From assembly GCA_019117525.1 (NCBI GenBank), contig DWZO01000032.1, forward strand, positions 1 to 35,732: a stretch of DNA of 35,732 nt, given 5' to 3'. Under the pieces are notes generated by a model. The model saw nothing but the letters and a program-made list of their open reading frames with translations. It was not told the DNA's origin and searched no databases. Of this stretch, positions 16,943 through 24,047 are shown piece by piece; the stretch's first letter is position 1; each line of letters begins with the position of its first letter. Source of the stretch: Allocoprobacillus merdigallinarum (lineage in GTDB: Bacteria > Bacillota_I > Bacilli_A > Erysipelotrichales > Coprobacillaceae). The translations under genes were made by a program, and so were the position numbers.

Positions 16943-16969
16943 AAAAAAGTTTACGTCTAGCGTAAACTT
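16943..16969 (-). terminator. Terminator after the Ig-like lipoprotein gene
   Basis: AAGTTTACG (16969-16961) and CGTAAACTT (16955-16947) pair perfectly around a five-base loop and are followed by T. It begins one base after the stop codon and separates the glpK transcript from the two-component operon. Confidence 0.92.
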
Positions 16970-17440
16970 CTATTCAATCACAAACTCAGCATAATAAGCT
17001 TTTTCATCATAGTCACTGCCACCACGAAAATCCTGAATTTCCTTACCAATACGATATTCTCCTTGTGGTAATGTCCCATAAAGGTCACTCCATTGAATAT
17101 CCCATTGTGTTAAGTTTTGCATTTTAATGGTATAAGACAAATCTTGCCAAATAGGTTTTTCTGGTGTTGAAAGTTCCTGCCACTTTCCATCTACCTTTTC
17201 TTCAATCCAGTATTTTTCACCTGTTTGAAGTTCACCTGTGATCTCTCCACCATTTTGGCTACAAATCAATGTTAAGCCTGTATTGCTGACATCTGTCGAA
17301 GACAAAGCAATTCCCCAGCTATCATCAGTTTGAATCAATTCAACAGTTGACTGATCGTTTTTAGCTGTTTCATCGGCTTGCTGACATCCCATCAATAAAC
17401 ATGTTAATAAAGTCAAAGCCACAATTCTTTTTGCTTTCAT
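16970..17440 (-). CDS. Lipoprotein with immunoglobulin-like domain
   Basis: The 156-aa protein has a lipoprotein signal (LTLLTCLLMGCQQ; lipobox LLMGC) and an outside domain. Its motifs ALSSTDVSNTGLTLIC, YWIEEKVDGKWQEL, WSDLYGTLPQGEYRIGKEI match the small bacterial Ig-like domain (Big_14-like) found in surface proteins of Firmicutes. Function is unknown; such proteins may sense or bind envelope or drug molecules. The start follows TAGGAGG. The gene begins nine bases after glpK and may share its transcript, although its product points to the envelope cluster that follows. Confidence 0.8.
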   Translation of the reverse strand: MKAKRIVALTLLTCLLMGCQQADETAKNDQSTVELIQTDDSWGIALSSTDVSNTGLTLICSQNGGEITGELQTGEKYWIEEKVDGKWQELSTPEKPIWQDLSYTIKMQNLTQWDIQWSDLYGTLPQGEYRIGKEIQDFRGGSDYDEKAYYAEFVIE

Positions 17441-17449
17441 AAAATCCTC

Positions 17450-18934
17450 CTATTTAAATACACATGTTGCTGCAATCGCTTTTTGCCACTGCTTATAATA
17501 TTGTAAAGCTTCTTGTTGATTCATGACTGGATGATATACTTGAGCAAAGTGATGATTTTTCTTGATATCATCCTGACTTTTATAAAAACCTATAGCTAAA
17601 CCAGCTAAATACGCTGCTCCAAGAGCTGTTGTTTCTTTAACTTGTGGCTGTAATATATCAATATGAAGCATATCACTTTGAAACTGCATTAAAAATGCAT
17701 TACTTGTTGCTCCACCATCTACTGATAGACTTTTTAAAGAAATATGTGCTTCCTGTTTCATCACTTCGATCACATCGCAACTTTGAAAAGCGATAGACTC
17801 TAAAGCTGCACGCACAATATGATTTCTTGAAGTTCCTCGTGTTAAGCCAAAGATTGTTCCTCTGACATCATTTTCCCAATAGGGCGTGCCTAACCCAACA
17901 AATGCTGGGATGAGATACACACCTTCATTATTCTTTAAAGATTGAGCCATAGCTTCTGTTTCTCCAACATTTTGTATTAAATGAAGACCATCTCTTAACC
18001 ATTGCATAACACTTCCACCAATGAAAACAGACCCTTCTAAAGCATAAGTGATTTCTCCATGAAGTCCCCATGCAATTGTTGTCAATAAACCGTTATTTGA
18101 TGTTACAGGCGTATGACCAGTATTCATTAAAATAAAGCATCCTGTTCCATAAGTATTTTTGATATCTCCTGATTGAAAACAAGTATGCCCAAATAATGAT
18201 GCCTGTTGATCACCTGCAACTCCACAGATAGGTGCTCTAAAATGCAATCCACTCATTTGCGTTTCATCACTGTATCCATATATACATGAAGATTCTTTCA
18301 CCTCTGGTAACATACTTCTAGGAATATCAAATAACGCTAATAAATCATCATCCCATTTTAAATCATGAATATTATATAACATTGTTCTTGAAGCATTGGT
18401 ATAATCTGTCGCATGTACTTTTCCACCAGTCAATTTCCAGATCAGCCATGTATCAATCGTTCCAAATAGTAACTGATCCTTATGTTCATAATCAATATGA
18501 TCCAATATCCATTTGATTTTGCTGGCACTAAAATATGGATTAATAATTAATCCCGTTTTTTCTTGAATCATAGGACTATACCCTTTTTCAATCAATTCAT
18601 CACAAATATCCTGTGATTGACGTGATTGCCAGACAATGGCATGATAAACAGGTTCTCCTGTTGTTTTATCCCATACGACCGTTGTTTCTCTTTGATTGGT
18701 TATTCCAATAGCTTTGATCTGTGAAGACTGAATATTATCAATCGTAAACAATGCCTGAACCACTTCTACGACTGAGTTCCATATCTCTTTAGCATCATGT
18801 TCTACCCATCCTGGATGAGGAAAATATTGTTTAAATTCTCTTTGTTGCATATGACATAAATGTCCATGTTGATCAAATAAAATAGCTCTGGTACTTGTCG
18901 TTCCCTGATCAATTGCTAAAATATATTCTTTCAT
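17450..18934 (-). CDS. glpK: Glycerol kinase
   Basis: The enzyme phosphorylates glycerol with ATP to glycerol 3-phosphate in the cytosol, feeding glycolysis and lipid synthesis. The 494-aa protein is of normal length. It has the FGGY-family start AIDQGTTSTRAILFD, the substrate region FPHPGWVEHD, GITNQRETTVVWD, the ATP-site segments GVAGDQQASLFGH and YGTGCFILMNTG, and the C-terminal DGGATSNAFLMQFQSD. The start is at 18934 because AGGAGGG precedes it by six bases; a 19-codon longer in-frame reading has no site. No glpF or glpD gene is adjacent, which is unusual. It has its own extended -10 promoter. Confidence 0.97.
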   Translation of the reverse strand: MKEYILAIDQGTTSTRAILFDQHGHLCHMQQREFKQYFPHPGWVEHDAKEIWNSVVEVVQALFTIDNIQSSQIKAIGITNQRETTVVWDKTTGEPVYHAIVWQSRQSQDICDELIEKGYSPMIQEKTGLIINPYFSASKIKWILDHIDYEHKDQLLFGTIDTWLIWKLTGGKVHATDYTNASRTMLYNIHDLKWDDDLLALFDIPRSMLPEVKESSCIYGYSDETQMSGLHFRAPICGVAGDQQASLFGHTCFQSGDIKNTYGTGCFILMNTGHTPVTSNNGLLTTIAWGLHGEITYALEGSVFIGGSVMQWLRDGLHLIQNVGETEAMAQSLKNNEGVYLIPAFVGLGTPYWENDVRGTIFGLTRGTSRNHIVRAALESIAFQSCDVIEVMKQEAHISLKSLSVDGGATSNAFLMQFQSDMLHIDILQPQVKETTALGAAYLAGLAIGFYKSQDDIKKNHHFAQVYHPVMNQQEALQYYKQWQKAIAATCVFK

Positions 18935-18952
18935 AAATACCCTCCTCACTCT

Positions 18953-18961
18953 ATTATAACA
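18953..18961 (-). promoter_or_regulatory. Extended -10 promoter of glpK
   Basis: TGTTATAAT on the minus strand (18961-18953) is an extended -10 box (TGn plus TATAAT) lying 18 bases before the glpK start. No good -35 box is present, as expected for the extended type. Confidence 0.65.
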
Positions 18962-18977
18962 AGTCTGTAAATAAAAA

Positions 18978-19003
18978 ACGACTGATTCCATATCAATCGT
19001 TTC
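18978..19003 (-). terminator. Probable terminator of the VanZ-like gene
   Basis: On the minus strand AACGATTGAT pairs with ATCAGTCGTT around ATGGA (one G-T pair) and is followed by six T. It lies just upstream of the glpK promoter. Confidence 0.7.
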
Positions 19004-19026
19004 AAATTTACTAATTCCATATCAAT
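18985..19026. repeat. Two 13-base direct repeats, 29-base period
   Basis: ATTCCATATCAAT occurs at 18985-18997 and 19014-19026. The first copy is part of the terminator hairpin and the second is next to a T-run. It may be a duplicated piece of the terminator or a paired protein site for glpK control. Confidence 0.6.
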
Positions 19027-19036
19027 ATTTTTTTAT

Positions 19037-19564
19037 TTAATTGACATCTCCCATTTTTACACAATGAAGTATTTTAGTTACAAATGGTTTGAATAATAAA
19101 TATAAGATATATCCAATCATACCTCCTGTCACATTTGTTATTATATCAGTTATATCAGATGATCTTACACCATTTATAAATGGTTGTAAGATTTCTATAC
19201 CTAAACTTAATAGAAAAGTATAAAAAATAACGTTCAATAAATTTATCTTTTTCTCTCTTACTAATGGTAATAAAAATCCAAAAGGAATGGTCATAACTAT
19301 ATTTAATACTACCTGTCTTATAAAATCACCTCTTCCATTTGTTACATCAACAAACGGAACTAAGTTCATCAATTCATAAGGATGATTAAATATAAATGGT
19401 AAAGATACTAATATAGGCATTAAAGTCAGATATAATATAAAAGATAAGTATATATACATTATCGTATTTATAAATAATACATCTTTTCCTTGTACTTTCC
19501 ATTTTCTATAAAACATAAAAATATATATGAAAAACAAAACAATAAAATCAAATAGTTCTCTCAT
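19037..19564 (-). CDS. VanZ-like membrane protein
   Basis: The 175-aa protein has about five hydrophobic segments and the VanZ-family pattern: NLVPF near residue 68, VLNIVMTIPFGFLLPL, then SLGIEILQPF followed by the charged RSSDITDIITNVTGGMIGY. VanZ-like proteins are small membrane proteins; VanZ itself raises teicoplanin resistance, but most relatives have no known job, and no van resistance genes lie here. The start is the ATG at 19564, six bases after AAGGAG; the ATG at 19570 touches that site. It appears to be a single-gene unit with a terminator at 18978-19003. Confidence 0.88.
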   Translation of the reverse strand: MRELFDFIVLFFIYIFMFYRKWKVQGKDVLFINTIMYIYLSFILYLTLMPILVSLPFIFNHPYELMNLVPFVDVTNGRGDFIRQVVLNIVMTIPFGFLLPLVREKKINLLNVIFYTFLLSLGIEILQPFINGVRSSDITDIITNVTGGMIGYILYLLFKPFVTKILHCVKMGDVN

Positions 19565-19570
19565 GTACAT

Positions 19571-20039
19571 CTCCTTTATATCTCATCCATTTGAGCATAA
19601 TCTTTTGTTGATTTCCAATAATTTATTTCCACTGATTTTAATTTATATTAAACATGTATTTACAAATTTTATGAGTTCATTCATGCATTATGCTATTTAC
19701 CTTTCTAAAACTATACATCTATTAACAGAACTTTATTTTTTTCATTTATAGCTTCTTCCCTTTTTTATTACTAGCTAAATAACATTTTCAACTTGAAGTG
19801 ACTGAATATATTTTACTTTAATCATACTTCTCCACAAATGAACTCACAATGAAAAGTCATCTAAATAATTACATTTCTAAAATGTAAAATAAGATAAAAA
19901 GATTAACTCATTTACTAATCTAATGATATCAAAAGGAAGTGAAATCAACTCACTTCCTTGTATTTATCTATCTTTTTATGTGAAAATTGATTACTTTTCC
20001 AATCTCTTATATTATAGAATATATAAGATAAATTCCTAT
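19571..20039. other. Gene-free AT-rich stretch of 469 bases
   Basis: No convincing gene is seen here on either strand. It contains the ribosome site of the VanZ-like gene at the left, a weak TACATTT/AAATGTA hairpin near 19870, and the hairpin at 19931-19959. The only longer open frame (19527-19751, plus) runs antisense through the VanZ start and lacks a ribosome site. It may hold a decayed gene, but I see no recognisable remnant. Confidence 0.6.
19931..19959 (-). terminator. Probable terminator of the XRE/membrane-protein operon
   Basis: AAGGAAGTGA (19933-19942) and TCACTTCCTT (19950-19959) form a perfect 10-bp stem with a 7-base loop. On the minus strand it is followed by TTTTGATAT, a modest T-run. 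It lies 80 bases after the membrane-protein stop. Confidence 0.65.
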
Positions 20040-20435
20040 TTACATTTTCTTTTCCATTACATTGCTTACAATAATAAGCATAATTGGCTGAATAACTAGG
20101 ATAACTGCAGTAACTATCGTTGGAATTATATATCCCAACCCTATAAATAATATCATTGCAAATCCTAACAAAATGATATTAATAACATTAACAATATTTC
20201 CAGATTTTTCTTTAATAGCAATTAAACGCTCATCGAAAACATTTCTTCTATAATCTAGATTATAGTTTGCCATTTTTTGATGCAAAAGCTTTGAAAGTGA
20301 TACTCCGATTATTGCTGAAAAAAGTAGAGATAAAGCAATATCTATATTGGTATCAAGATCAGTAAAAGCAATCACAATAATGATAATCAATGACACAAGA
20401 TAACCGACATACCAAATCTTCTTATTCTTTTTCAT
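20040..20435 (-). CDS. Small four-helix membrane protein paired with the XRE regulator
   Basis: The 131-aa protein has four hydrophobic segments, two before and two after a charged middle part (HQKMANYNLDYRRNVFDERLIAIKEKSGN). This resembles the small integral-membrane proteins (DUF2178-like) that often follow a short XRE regulator in Firmicutes. Function is unknown. The start at 20435 has GGAGGAG eight bases upstream; the longer in-frame reading begins inside the regulator gene. The 14-base overlap with the regulator implies coupled translation. Such pairs might sense membrane state and relieve repression, but this is inference. Confidence 0.8.
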   Translation of the reverse strand: MKKNKKIWYVGYLVSLIIIIVIAFTDLDTNIDIALSLLFSAIIGVSLSKLLHQKMANYNLDYRRNVFDERLIAIKEKSGNIVNVINIILLGFAMILFIGLGYIIPTIVTAVILVIQPIMLIIVSNVMEKKM

Positions 20436-20637
20436 TTTCAATCTCCTCCTCATAAATGAAAATATCTTCAATGCTCATATGAAAATATCGCGCAATTTTA
20501 AAGGCTAATATGATTGATGGATTATATCGTCCATTCTCTAAAGAACCTATTGTTTGCCTAGAAACCTCAACAGCAATTGCCAAATCTTCTTGCTTTATGC
20601 CTTTTTCCTTTCTTAATTCTTCTATTCTATTTTTCAG
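20422..20637 (-). CDS. XRE-family helix-turn-helix regulator, possible CTG start
   Basis: The 71-aa protein is a single HTH_3 domain: RIEELRKEKGIKQEDLAIAV, then the recognition region VSRQTIGSLENGRYNPS and KIARYFHMSIEDIF, with an acidic tail. It is probably a repressor of its own operon. The start is notable. GGGGTGAT lies exactly four bases before CTG (20637-20635), giving the usual N terminus (M)KNRIEELRKEKG. The alternative GTG at 20646 is inside that ribosome site and has none of its own. A perfect palindrome (20655-20670) lies between the promoter and the gene. Confidence 0.88.
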   Translation of the reverse strand: MKNRIEELRKEKGIKQEDLAIAVEVSRQTIGSLENGRYNPSIILAFKIARYFHMSIEDIFIYEEEIENEKE

Positions 20638-20654
20638 AACAATCACCCCATTAC

Positions 20655-20670
20655 GGAAAGTTTACTTTCC
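20655..20670. promoter_or_regulatory. Palindromic operator of the XRE operon
   Basis: GGAAAGTTTACTTTCC has perfect 7-base arms around TT and lies downstream of the -10 box, where a bound repressor would block transcription. A related 16-base site, GTCAAGTAAGCTTTCC (20709-20724), overlaps the -35 box. Confidence 0.7.
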
Positions 20671-20684
20671 ATTCTTCTCATTTT

Positions 20685-20713
20685 ATTTTAAAATATACAA
20701 TCATTTATGTCAA
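20685..20713 (-). promoter_or_regulatory. Promoter of the XRE operon
   Basis: On the minus strand a perfect TTGACA (20713-20708) and TAAAAT (20690-20685) are separated by 17 bases. It is flanked by the two operator-like sites. Confidence 0.85.
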
Positions 20714-20832
20714 GTAAGCTTTCCATTTATTTATTTCTTTTTACCTTCTCCTCTCATCATTTTATTTTTCTAGGTGTCATATTTCAAGTAATTATAGTCT
20801 TATACACAATTATAAATGAAATCTAATGATAT

Positions 20833-20867
20833 AAAAAAAGAACAATCTATTGAAATTGTTCCTTTTT
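20833..20867 (-). terminator. Terminator of the hydrolase-aroD-HD-Gx operon
   Basis: On the minus strand GAACAAT pairs with ATTGTTC around an 8-base loop and is followed by seven T. The stop codon of the membrane-protein gene (20847-20849) is in the loop. Confidence 0.88.
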
Positions 20868-21356
20868 AACACGTTTTAAAATCTCAATCGCAACAAGTCC
20901 TGTTAAAATTCCTGTTGGAATAGATGTGATAAGTAATGGTAAAACATAAACCATGATACCTGCAAATGAAAATATAAAAGCAACAACAGCGACTTGTCCA
21001 ATATTATGAAAGATAGCTGACACAATAGATGTAGAAACCATTGGTAGTTTTACAAATTTATAAATAATAGCTAAAGCTAAACTGCTTAAAAAAACACCAC
21101 CACAACTAATAAAGAATGGATTCTGCATAAAAATACCTGTTAATAAACTAGAAACCAGAACTCTAAATATATTCACAATAAACATTTCTTTAATACCATA
21201 AAGATGAATAACGACTAAAGAAATAATATTAGCTAGCCCTAGCTTTGCACCAACTGGCAAAGGAACAGGAATTGCTGCTTCTACTGTATGTAAAACAATC
21301 GCAATCGCACTTAACAGGGCTAAATAAACCATTTTTCTTGTTTTTTTATGATTCAT
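20847..21356 (-). CDS. Gx transporter family membrane protein (Hpre_diP_synt_I-like)
   Basis: The 169-aa protein has five or six hydrophobic segments and the family's GAKLGLANI stretch near residue 36, followed by the INIFRVLVSSLLTG-type segment. Databases call it heptaprenyl diphosphate synthase component I or Gx transporter; the ECF-type S-component-like fold suggests uptake of a small compound, and the synthase name is doubtful. No prenyl transferase or ECF module is nearby. The ATG overlaps the HD-protein stop by four bases (ATGA), and it is the last gene of the operon. Confidence 0.85.
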   Translation of the reverse strand: MNHKKTRKMVYLALLSAIAIVLHTVEAAIPVPLPVGAKLGLANIISLVVIHLYGIKEMFIVNIFRVLVSSLLTGIFMQNPFFISCGGVFLSSLALAIIYKFVKLPMVSTSIVSAIFHNIGQVAVVAFIFSFAGIMVYVLPLLITSIPTGILTGLVAIEILKRVKKEQFQ

Positions 21357-22129
21357 ACTGCACTCCTTTTTTGTATATAATCTAAAGCAATCTGCTTTAA
21401 AGTTTGATATTGTTTATTCACTTTAAAATCTACAGGATTTAAACGTTGAAATGAGCGTTCAACCCAATGGTTGTCTTGAATATATTGAATACTTTCTTGA
21501 AAATACAAATCAAAAATAAAAGCAATATAAGACAACCACATATCAATATGTGTGTGTCGATCAGGAGCATAAATCAACTGTTGATGTGAAAACTGTTGAT
21601 AAATTTTTTCAGAAATCTGCTCATGATTCACCTCATCTAAAGATACATATAATATATTCTCTATTTTTTCTTCTTCTTTTACTCTAAAATTATCTAATTT
21701 ATCTGCATCTCTTATTAAATGAATAAATAATAATGTTTTCTCATCAAAACCATCTTCTACCTGATAACGATTATGCTGTTCAATAGCGTGCTTAATGATA
21801 TCATCATATTGATCATCCTCAATAAACTCTCTAATAAGCCCTTCATCAAACAGCAACTGACTAGAAAACAAGGCATGATCAATTGTTTTATGATCAGCAA
21901 AGCTTTGATATCTCATCCATTGTTCAAAACGTCCAATATCATGAAGCAAAGCAATGAGTGAAGCTAAATCACTATCTTCTTTTGACAAATGGAGCTTATG
22001 ACACAAATATTCACTACACTCTATAATTTTATAAGTATGAATGATTTTTAAACGAATAGATGGAATTGTGGAATCATAATGACTGATATATTTTTGAAAA
22101 GCTCTTTGAGCCTTTAGTAAATCAATCAT
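21353..22129 (-). CDS. HD-domain phosphohydrolase
   Basis: The 258-aa protein carries the metal-binding HD signature: His31 (KIIHTYKI), ALLHDIGRFEQW with the His-Asp pair near 62-63, and Asp at IRDADKLDNFR near 138. It should be a metal-dependent phosphohydrolase acting on a nucleotide or similar phosphate ester; the substrate is unknown. The start follows GGAGGTGAT, lies within the last codons of aroD, and overlaps it by eight bases. It overlaps the following membrane-protein gene by four bases. Confidence 0.9.
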   Translation of the reverse strand: MIDLLKAQRAFQKYISHYDSTIPSIRLKIIHTYKIIECSEYLCHKLHLSKEDSDLASLIALLHDIGRFEQWMRYQSFADHKTIDHALFSSQLLFDEGLIREFIEDDQYDDIIKHAIEQHNRYQVEDGFDEKTLLFIHLIRDADKLDNFRVKEEEKIENILYVSLDEVNHEQISEKIYQQFSHQQLIYAPDRHTHIDMWLSYIAFIFDLYFQESIQYIQDNHWVERSFQRLNPVDFKVNKQYQTLKQIALDYIQKRSAV

Positions 22130-22874
22130 GATGAATCACCTCCAAAAGTTTCTGTAAATCTTCTACCGCCATTTGACCTGGGGCAGACGCTTGATTCACA
22201 CTGGCAAATGTCATGGCAGAACCTGTTAATTCTCCGACAATTCTTGAAATTTTCCCGATTGATCCCATAGACATTGTGACAATAGGTCGAGAAAGTCTGT
22301 GTGACATCTCCATTGTTATATTTAATAAGTCGATCACATCTTGATAACGATGTGGCATAACAGCTATTTTACATAGATCTGCACCGAGAATTTCCATATT
22401 CTCTAAATATTGTTTCATTTCCTGAATCTTTGGTGTCTGTTCAAAATCATGATATGACATCAGAACTTTTACATGATTTTGATGTGCTATATCAACCATT
22501 TGACAAACCAACACATTGCCACTCATCAATTCTACATCAATCATATCAATACATTGACTTTGACATGCTGTTTTGACAAGTGCAAGATATGCTTCATCAC
22601 TTAATTGGATTTGTCCCCCTTCTCTAGCAGAACGATATGTCAATAACAGTGGTTTTTCAGTTTGATTTCTAATTTGCATCAGTAAATCCTGTACTTTTTG
22701 TAAATCATGAATATCCTGATAAAAATCAATACGTAATTCAATGATATCAAATAAGTATGATTGTAAAAACTGAATCTGTTTCAATATAGAAGATGTTGTT
22801 GTTTCTACAACAGGAATACAAACTTTAGGTTTTCCTTCACCTATCTTCAATTGTCGAACTTGACATACACTCAT
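22122..22874 (-). CDS. aroD: Type I 3-dehydroquinate dehydratase
   Basis: The enzyme converts 3-dehydroquinate to 3-dehydroshikimate, the third step of the shikimate pathway, through a Schiff base. The 250-aa protein keeps the residues of the type I family: Glu47 (ELRID), His142 (SYHDF), the Schiff-base Lys169 (CKIAV), Arg211 (GKISRIVGE) and the SAPGQ loop at about 230-234. No other shikimate gene is present in the window, so it is separated from its pathway. It overlaps the alpha/beta hydrolase gene by 38 bases and has its own GGAGGAG site. A catabolic use of quinate or shikimate is possible instead of biosynthesis. Confidence 0.95.
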   Translation of the reverse strand: MSVCQVRQLKIGEGKPKVCIPVVETTTSSILKQIQFLQSYLFDIIELRIDFYQDIHDLQKVQDLLMQIRNQTEKPLLLTYRSAREGGQIQLSDEAYLALVKTACQSQCIDMIDVELMSGNVLVCQMVDIAHQNHVKVLMSYHDFEQTPKIQEMKQYLENMEILGADLCKIAVMPHRYQDVIDLLNITMEMSHRLSRPIVTMSMGSIGKISRIVGELTGSAMTFASVNQASAPGQMAVEDLQKLLEVIHHD

Positions 22875-23565
22875 AATTCTCCTCCTGATGACATGCTTCT
22901 AGAAACAAAAAAATTTCTTTTACTGTTTCCTGAAATGCATCTCTTAATAAAAAATGATTGCCATGTTGAATAATTTTCACAATTCCATAGGGTAATGACT
23001 CCCCTATATGGTTTGTATCTTTTGCATCAATCATATCAAATTCTCCTGCTAAAACCAAAACAGGAACATGAATCTGTTGAAGCTGTTTATACTCAATTTG
23101 AGGCTGTGTTAACATTAATTTATATAGTCGAAATGTTAATCTGGCTTTCTTTTGATAAATAGAAAAAATAGCTAGACATATCATTTGTAAATAAAAAGTC
23201 AAACGATAAAATCTTTTGATATAGCGTGGTTTGGTATTCGCACCAATAGATACAATATGCTTTAAACGTGAATCCTGCATTCCTAACATAAGTGAAACAA
23301 TACCACCATCACTAAATCCTATCACATCGTATGCAGCAATGTTTAATTCATCCATAACAGCCATAACATCTTGACACATCTGCTGGTATGAGAGCTCCCC
23401 TGCATGAACACTTTGCCCATGATAACGAGAATCTATACATATACATTGATATTGTTTTGATAAGAGATTGACTGCCTGATCAAAAATATGATGATCTTCG
23501 CCATTCCCATGTAAAAATACTACAGGAAATCCCTGTCCAGTCACTTGATAATAAATGTCTTTCAT
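22837..23565 (-). CDS. Alpha/beta hydrolase
   Basis: The 242-aa cytosolic protein has the alpha/beta-hydrolase pattern. It has the oxyanion region FLHGNGEDHH near residue 17-26, the nucleophile Ser in GFSDGG, the acid Asp in LAGEFDMI and the catalytic His in HGNHFLL. A helical cap lies at about 115-160. Substrate is unknown; esters or similar are typical. It is the first gene of the aroD operon, with AAGGTGA before the ATG and its own TATAAT promoter. The unusual 38-base overlap with aroD ties the two genes closely. Confidence 0.9.
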   Translation of the reverse strand: MKDIYYQVTGQGFPVVFLHGNGEDHHIFDQAVNLLSKQYQCICIDSRYHGQSVHAGELSYQQMCQDVMAVMDELNIAAYDVIGFSDGGIVSLMLGMQDSRLKHIVSIGANTKPRYIKRFYRLTFYLQMICLAIFSIYQKKARLTFRLYKLMLTQPQIEYKQLQQIHVPVLVLAGEFDMIDAKDTNHIGESLPYGIVKIIQHGNHFLLRDAFQETVKEIFLFLEACHQEENYECMSSSTIEDR

Positions 23566-23582
23566 TTTGGTTCACCTTTTTC

Positions 23583-23611
23583 ATTATAATCATTTTTCCT
23601 GTTTGAGTAAA
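23583..23611 (-). promoter_or_regulatory. Promoter of the hydrolase-aroD operon
   Basis: On the minus strand TTTACT (23611-23606) and TATAAT (23588-23583) are 17 bases apart, 18 bases upstream of the first start codon. Confidence 0.75.
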
Positions 23612-23668
23612 ACACTTTCTTTTTAAATATATAAAATCCTGAAAACTCTATTTCAATAACATCATTAA

Positions 23669-23702
23669 TAAAAAACAAATCACTTCAATGTGATTTGCTT
23701 TT
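23669..23702 (-). terminator. Terminator after rpoE
   Basis: CAAATCAC and GTGATTTG (23676-23683 and 23690-23697) pair perfectly around a 6-base loop, with T-runs on both strands. It ends the argS-rpoE transcript. Confidence 0.92.
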
Positions 23703-23705
23703 TTA

Positions 23706-24038
23706 TTAATTATAATCATCTTCAATTAAACCATCATCAGAATCTTCTTCAGATGCATCTTCTTCATCATCAGCATAAATATCATTCATATCAATATGCA
23801 CTTCATCAAATTTATGACGACTTCTTAAATCCCAGCGATTTTCACCTACTGTAATAAAACGTCCATCTAAAGTAATGTTTGTATAAAATAAAGATTCATT
23901 TTCATCTTTATCTTCTTGATTAAATCCTTTGATTTCAGAAACTTCCTGCCATAATTTATAAAAATCAACTGGCTTTTTTTTCTTTGTCATTAAATCAAAT
24001 GCAACATCTACCATTGAACTTTGTCTATAATCAATCAT
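23706..24038 (-). CDS. rpoE: RNA polymerase delta subunit
   Basis: The 110-aa protein has the HARE-HTH domain (residues 1-75, with MVDVAFDLM, DFYKLWQEV and TVGENRWDLRSR) and a strongly acidic tail (EEDASEEDSDDGLIEDD). This is the form of the Gram-positive delta subunit, although the tail is shorter than the one in Bacillus. Delta binds core polymerase and speeds recycling and response to initiating nucleotide levels. It begins nine bases behind argS, with GGAGGA in the gap, so it is co-transcribed with argS. Confidence 0.93.
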   Translation of the reverse strand: MIDYRQSSMVDVAFDLMTKKKKPVDFYKLWQEVSEIKGFNQEDKDENESLFYTNITLDGRFITVGENRWDLRSRHKFDEVHIDMNDIYADDEEDASEEDSDDGLIEDDYN

Positions 24039-24047
24039 AATATCCTC

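Noticed and set aside
19527..19751. 74-aa plus-strand frame in the long gap after the VanZ-like gene
   Set aside because: It overlaps the VanZ-like start antisense, lacks a ribosome site and shows no family pattern.
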